Part shown: positions 60,720 to 64,000 of the stretch, in pieces | Layout of the letters: every line of letters starts with the position of its first letter | Position numbering within the stretch: the first letter of the stretch is position 1 | From: Sophora flavescens | Taxonomy: Eukaryota > Streptophyta > Magnoliopsida > Fabales > Fabaceae | NCBI GenBank assembly: GCA_030762895.1 | Contig: CM061062.1 | Coordinates: 2,937,001-3,001,000, forward strand | Reading direction: 5' to 3' | Length of the DNA: 64,000 nt | Notes under the pieces: generated by a model | The model's input: the letters and a program-made list of their open reading frames with translations, nothing else | Told to the model about the DNA's origin: nothing | Databases searched by the model: none | Position numbers and translations under genes: made by a program

Positions 60720-61859
60720 GTCTAGGGAAAAGGATCAACTAACTAGAGAAACAAGGAAAGGAAAACCAAATCTGAATAATATCTTAACAGGTCTCATGGT
60801 TCCCGATCTTCTCTTCCAACAATTTCATGCAAAAAATAAATATTCATGTCTTCCATATAGATTTTGCACAACTATTAAAGACGGTAGATTCATGTTTCCT
60901 TGTAGTACAGTTTCTAATCATTGTACAGCATATAGAACAATCCCACACATTGAAAGAGAAAGCATACCACTTTGCGAAATACTGATATCCAATGAGACGG
61001 ACATGAATGGCATGATGCATAGAGTAATCGCATAATTGTGGTTCGTACTAAGTTACAAATTCTGCACAAATAGGAGTATTAATAAACCATTGTAGAAGAA
61101 AATATCAGTATATATGGTTCACCATTGCCTTAATCCACACAGTTGAAAAGCTAAGCCAAAGATGGAAACATTCAATGATCTAATTCAACATCATGATTAA
61201 TGTTACAGATTTACTCAGAGAACAAGAAAATATAGTATATTTAAATAATAGCAAATCCATATCCTAAGGTTTGTTTCTAAAGTTCTAAAGAGTTCCTGTC
61301 CAGCCCATCTTAATATGTTTCTGTACAAATTCTATCATTTCCCCTTCTCCTATATGTTATGTTTGTCGAAAGACTTGGGTGCATGTAAAACAAGGATGCT
61401 TGTGTGCTGGTTTAGTTCGGTTCCAAACCAAAACGGGCTGCATCATATTTTTTTTTTCTATTTATACAAAGAAAACCTTTGTCTGAGCCTAAGTGTCCAC
61501 AAAATGAAATTTCCATAAGTTTGTAGCTTATCAATCCTGAATAGTGGTACATAGCGGCCAACCCCGAAACTTCTATAGCGGGATAGCAAGAGCGAGATAG
61601 CCGCTATTGCTAAGGGAGGGAGGAAGGAAAAGAGGGGAAGAGGTAGAAGAACTGAAAGAAACGAACCAGACAGAGGAGAACATGGAAGAGGCACTAAAAG
61701 TAAAGATAAAATGGGAATATACTTAGTTTAAGTGATGGTAAATAAGCTTTTTAAAAATAGGGTTATTTTATCTTTGGGCTTAGATTTAGGCCCAATTGTT
61801 TCAGAAGATCATTTTTCCCTTCTTTGGGCTTAGGTTAGCCCTTTAGTTTCCAGCTTTCA
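60720..61859. other. Intergenic or intronic sequence, no feature recognised
   Basis: AT-rich with a few short open stretches that show no family resemblance. A small imperfect palindrome (ATAGCGGCC...AGATAGCCGCTAT) lies at 61552-61603. If SWEETIE continues rightward this is intron. Confidence 0.4.
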
Positions 61860-62288
61860 TAAGAGGGAGAAGAGAATTAGGGTTAGCCATGTTTCTGAAA
61901 CACATCCGTCAGCAAAGAAGATAAACGAAGTAAAGATAGAGAGAGAAGAAAGATTGAAACTTTTCATTATTGTTTCTCAAAGTGAATTTACACATGCTCT
62001 CAGCTTTTATAGCTGGAGCCTACAACTGAAGGTAGTTACAGTTGAGTAACTGAACAATGCTGTCTAAGCACTTTCAGTTACTGTTAACAGTTACATACAG
62101 CTAAGCTAGCTAAGTCTAGCTTTATGGGTATAATACTCTTATAGTCCCCCTTGCAATCTCAAGGTGGCTGTGAAGGCCCAACAGGAGCAAACACATTGAG
62201 ATTGGTCCATAAGTCACATAACCGAGATGATGAAAGAGGTTTGGTGAATGAGTCAGCTAGCTGAGCACGGGCAAGGCACATGTTGAAC
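61860..62288 (-). mobile_element. 3' end of a Copia element: LTR and RNase H C-terminus
   Basis: On minus, 62283-62159 reads CLARAQLADSFTKPLSSSRL, then CDLWTNLNVFAPVGPSQPP and a stop, the C-terminus of Copia RNase H. It is followed by the polypurine tract GCAAGGGGGACTATA and an LTR of which about 61860-62143 is visible (left limit approximate). The rest of the element is cut off by the Copia insertion at 62289. Confidence 0.7.
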
Positions 62289-62503
62289 TGTTAGAGCTTT
62301 GGCAGCAACCTTTTCACGTGTTGATATTAGTTGGACGGTGTGGACGGTGTGAGCTTAACTATGTTCCTAGGAATTAAATTTCCTTGTAAATTGTAAAGTG
62401 TATTTACTGTTTAGTGTATATATATATCAACCATGATGAATAGAAGAATCATTCAAGCATTTCACAAATATTGTTATCTAAATTATGTCCAAGTCTTTCA
62501 ACA
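62289..62503 (+). repeat. 5' LTR of right-edge Copia element
   Basis: TG...CA ends directly before the primer-binding site; the partner is outside the window. Confidence 0.75.
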
Positions 62504-62977
62504 TGGTATCAAGAGCCAGGTTGGTTGTCCTTTAAGGTTTCTGCTTCTGGTCAGCAGAACCCAGTTTTTTAACGAACACATCTCTTTCCATATACCCAAA
62601 CAGCAAGCTCAAGGTCCCAAAGTCCCCGTCACTGGCCAGCCCAGTATCCACCTCCGCCAGAAAACCACTCAGAAGCCACCGATCGGCCGTCCACCGGAGA
62701 CTCGTCGCCCGAAACGTCCCCACGCGCCTCCACACGCACTCCTCCCTGTCGGCGCGTGTAAACCACGTGCCACCTTCCCGACGTCGGAGCCACCGCACGA
62801 TCGCCCAGATCTGCTCGCCGGCGTCTCCTCTTCCTTTCTAGAGGGTCGGTTCTTCGATTCTCCGACTCTTTGACAAGTGGGTCTCCTCCACTTTGGTTCT
62901 CAGTTCTCTGCATCTGGTCTTTCTTTTCATTCTGGTTCCCTGCTGCTGCTGGTCTCTTCTCATTCTCAGGTGTTAAG

Positions 62978-64000
62978 ATGGCTTCTACCTCACAGAAAAA
63001 TGATGGCCCTGCCTTCTCCATCTCTGGAACGCCTACAATTACTTCAGAGAAATTGAATGGTAAAAATTATTTTGCACGGTCAGCCTCTGTAGAACTTTGG
63101 TTTCTTGGTCAAGGATATTATGAACATCTGGAAAAGTCCTCAAAGAAAATTTCAGAAGAAAACTGTGAGCAATGGAAGAAACTTGACTATCAACTTTGTG
63201 CTCTCTTGTGGCAATCTGTGGAGCCAGCCATCCTCACAAATTTCAGAGCCTTCAAAACTTGTCACTCTTTCTGGAAAAAGGCTCAAAGTGTCTTTGCTAA
63301 TGACATTCAACGATTGTATGATGCTGCCCAAAAATTGGCCACTCTTAAACAAACTGATCATGACATGGTTGCCTATGTTTCGAAAGCCCAATCAGCAGTT
63401 GAGGAATTAAAATTATCCTTGGAAGCTGATAAACTCGAAGACATGAAGAAGAAACTTGATAACCTGTATATGGTGTTGATTCTACGAGGAATGCATTCAG
63501 ATTTTGATCATGTTCGCGATCAAGTCTTAACTGGCCAAGAAGTTCCTTCATTAGAAAATCTGATTACTCGACTCCTTCGGGTTCCCTCATCAAGAACAGA
63601 AGGAAATTCAGATTGTGATTTGAAAACTTCCGCCATGGTTTCCAATCGAGGGGGGAGAGGAGGTCATGCAAACAGAGGAGGACCAAACAGAGGAGGACGA
63701 GGTGGAAGAGGAGGTCGCCCCCAGTGTTCCTATTGCAAACGAATGGGCCATTCTCAAGACACTTGCTACTCCCTTCATGGATTCCCCGGAAAATCCGTGA
63801 ATATTTCTAAGTCTGAAACACCAGAGAGAAAATTTTCAGAAGCTGATTACCATGAGTACCTCCAGCTAAAGGCTGCCAAGGAATCTCAAACATCGTCTGC
63901 TATAGGAGCTCATAACTCTACTGCTTGTGTTTCTAGATCTGGTAATGATCAAAGTCCATGGATAATTGATTCAGGTGCCTCTGATCACATTGCTGGTAAT
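62978..64000 (+). CDS. Copia gag-protease, open to the window edge (341 codons visible)
   Basis: ATG 62978 opens a frame with no stop to the end. Gag begins MASTSQKNDGPAFSISGT and contains LNGKNYFARSASVELWFLG, CALLWQSVEPAIL, FWKKAQSVFANDIQRLYDA and LDNLYMVLILRGMHSDFDHV. A Gly/Arg-rich stretch (RGGRGGHANRGGPNRGG, about residues 225-245) precedes the CCHC knuckle CSYCKRMGHSQDTC at about 249-262. The protease active site WIIDSGASDHIAG is at about 328-340. The intact frame suggests a young copy; its pol cannot be seen. It resembles the gag of the element at 45177 in layout and motifs. Confidence 0.93.
   Translation, partial: MASTSQKNDGPAFSISGTPTITSEKLNGKNYFARSASVELWFLGQGYYEHLEKSSKKISEENCEQWKKLDYQLCALLWQSVEPAILTNFRAFKTCHSFWKKAQSVFANDIQRLYDAAQKLATLKQTDHDMVAYVSKAQSAVEELKLSLEADKLEDMKKKLDNLYMVLILRGMHSDFDHVRDQVLTGQEVPSLENLITRLLRVPSSRTEGNSDCDLKTSAMVSNRGGRGGHANRGGPNRGGRGGRGGRPQCSYCKRMGHSQDTCYSLHGFPGKSVNISKSETPERKFSEADYHEYLQLKAAKESQTSSAIGAHNSTACVSRSGNDQSPWIIDSGASDHIAGN

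Larger units (their letters stand above)
62289..64000 (+). mobile_element. Ty1/copia element, 5' portion, runs off the right edge
   Basis: 5' LTR 62289-62503 (TGTTAGAGC...TTTCAACA, 215 bp, TATATATAT at about 62420), primer site TGGTATCAAGAGCC (62504 on), a GC-rich leader, then gag-protease. It is inserted in the RNase H region of an opposite-strand Copia element; TGAAC (62284-62288) is the expected left copy of the TSD. Confidence 0.88.

Noticed and set aside
61552..61603. Imperfect palindrome around AGCGG..CCGCT
   Set aside because: Too short and without TSD or terminal context to call an element.

Overview
The window is a TE-dense stretch of a plant nuclear genome, very probably a dicot and most likely a papilionoid legume. 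That inference rests on SIRE/Maximus-type Copia elements with tRNA-Met primer sites and GGGGGA polypurine tracts, Cassandra TRIMs carrying 5S rRNA promoter sequence, TRIMs beginning TGTTGGAG, short AT-rich introns, and a host gene with plant-type HEATR5/SWEETIE sequence. No species assignment is possible from sequence reading alone. I see no rRNA or tRNA gene, CRISPR array or bacterial-type feature.

Only two host genes are convincing. (1) 11522-13116, plus strand: a three-exon gene for a 235-residue, probably plastid-targeted, glycine-rich protein with one membrane segment. All exon joins are in phase, and untranslated exons probably lie upstream. (2) 32854-56559, minus strand: the 3' seventeen coding exons (1254 residues) of a very large HEAT-repeat protein that I identify as SWEETIE, the plant HEATR5 homologue. 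Its 5' part must lie right of 56.6 kb; one uncertain exon is seen at 60559-60640. Its last exon has an internal higher-order repeat.

Layout. 1-3183: 5' part of a minus-strand Copia element that leaves the window at the left. 3.4-4.5 kb: decayed PIF/Harbinger transposase. 5.4-7.6 kb: a hAT-like element holding a truncated LINE, which itself holds a second hAT-like element. 8.2-13.1 kb: the plastid-protein gene and its upstream region. 13.6-15.2 kb: Tourist-type MITEs, one nested in another MITE. 15.7-31.5 kb: a plus-strand SIRE-like element whose LTR is split by a triple-LTR Cassandra (17619-18944) and whose third ORF is split by a complete minus-strand SIRE-like element (20965-31341). 31.5-32.8 kb: MITEs and an (AT)n tract. 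32.8-56.6 kb: SWEETIE. Its introns hold a 4.05-kb LTR element with a captured MA3 (PDCD4/MRF-like) domain inside a MITE, a 306-bp TRIM, a solo-LTR-like sequence, a 4.87-kb Copia element, a second TRIM, a hAT transposase pseudogene, a Copia RT fragment and a Cassandra. 57.4-60.4 kb: a decayed Copia element holding another Cassandra. 61.9-64.0 kb: the 3' end of a minus-strand Copia element, broken by a plus-strand Copia element with an open gag-protease frame that leaves the window at the right.

Many insertion boundaries can be fixed from target-site duplications (TSDs): 5 bp for LTR elements, 8 bp for hAT, TTA for Tourist, 10 bp for the LINE. The insertion history can therefore be read directly. 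None of the complete LTR elements appears fully competent: each lacks or has broken some part of pol.
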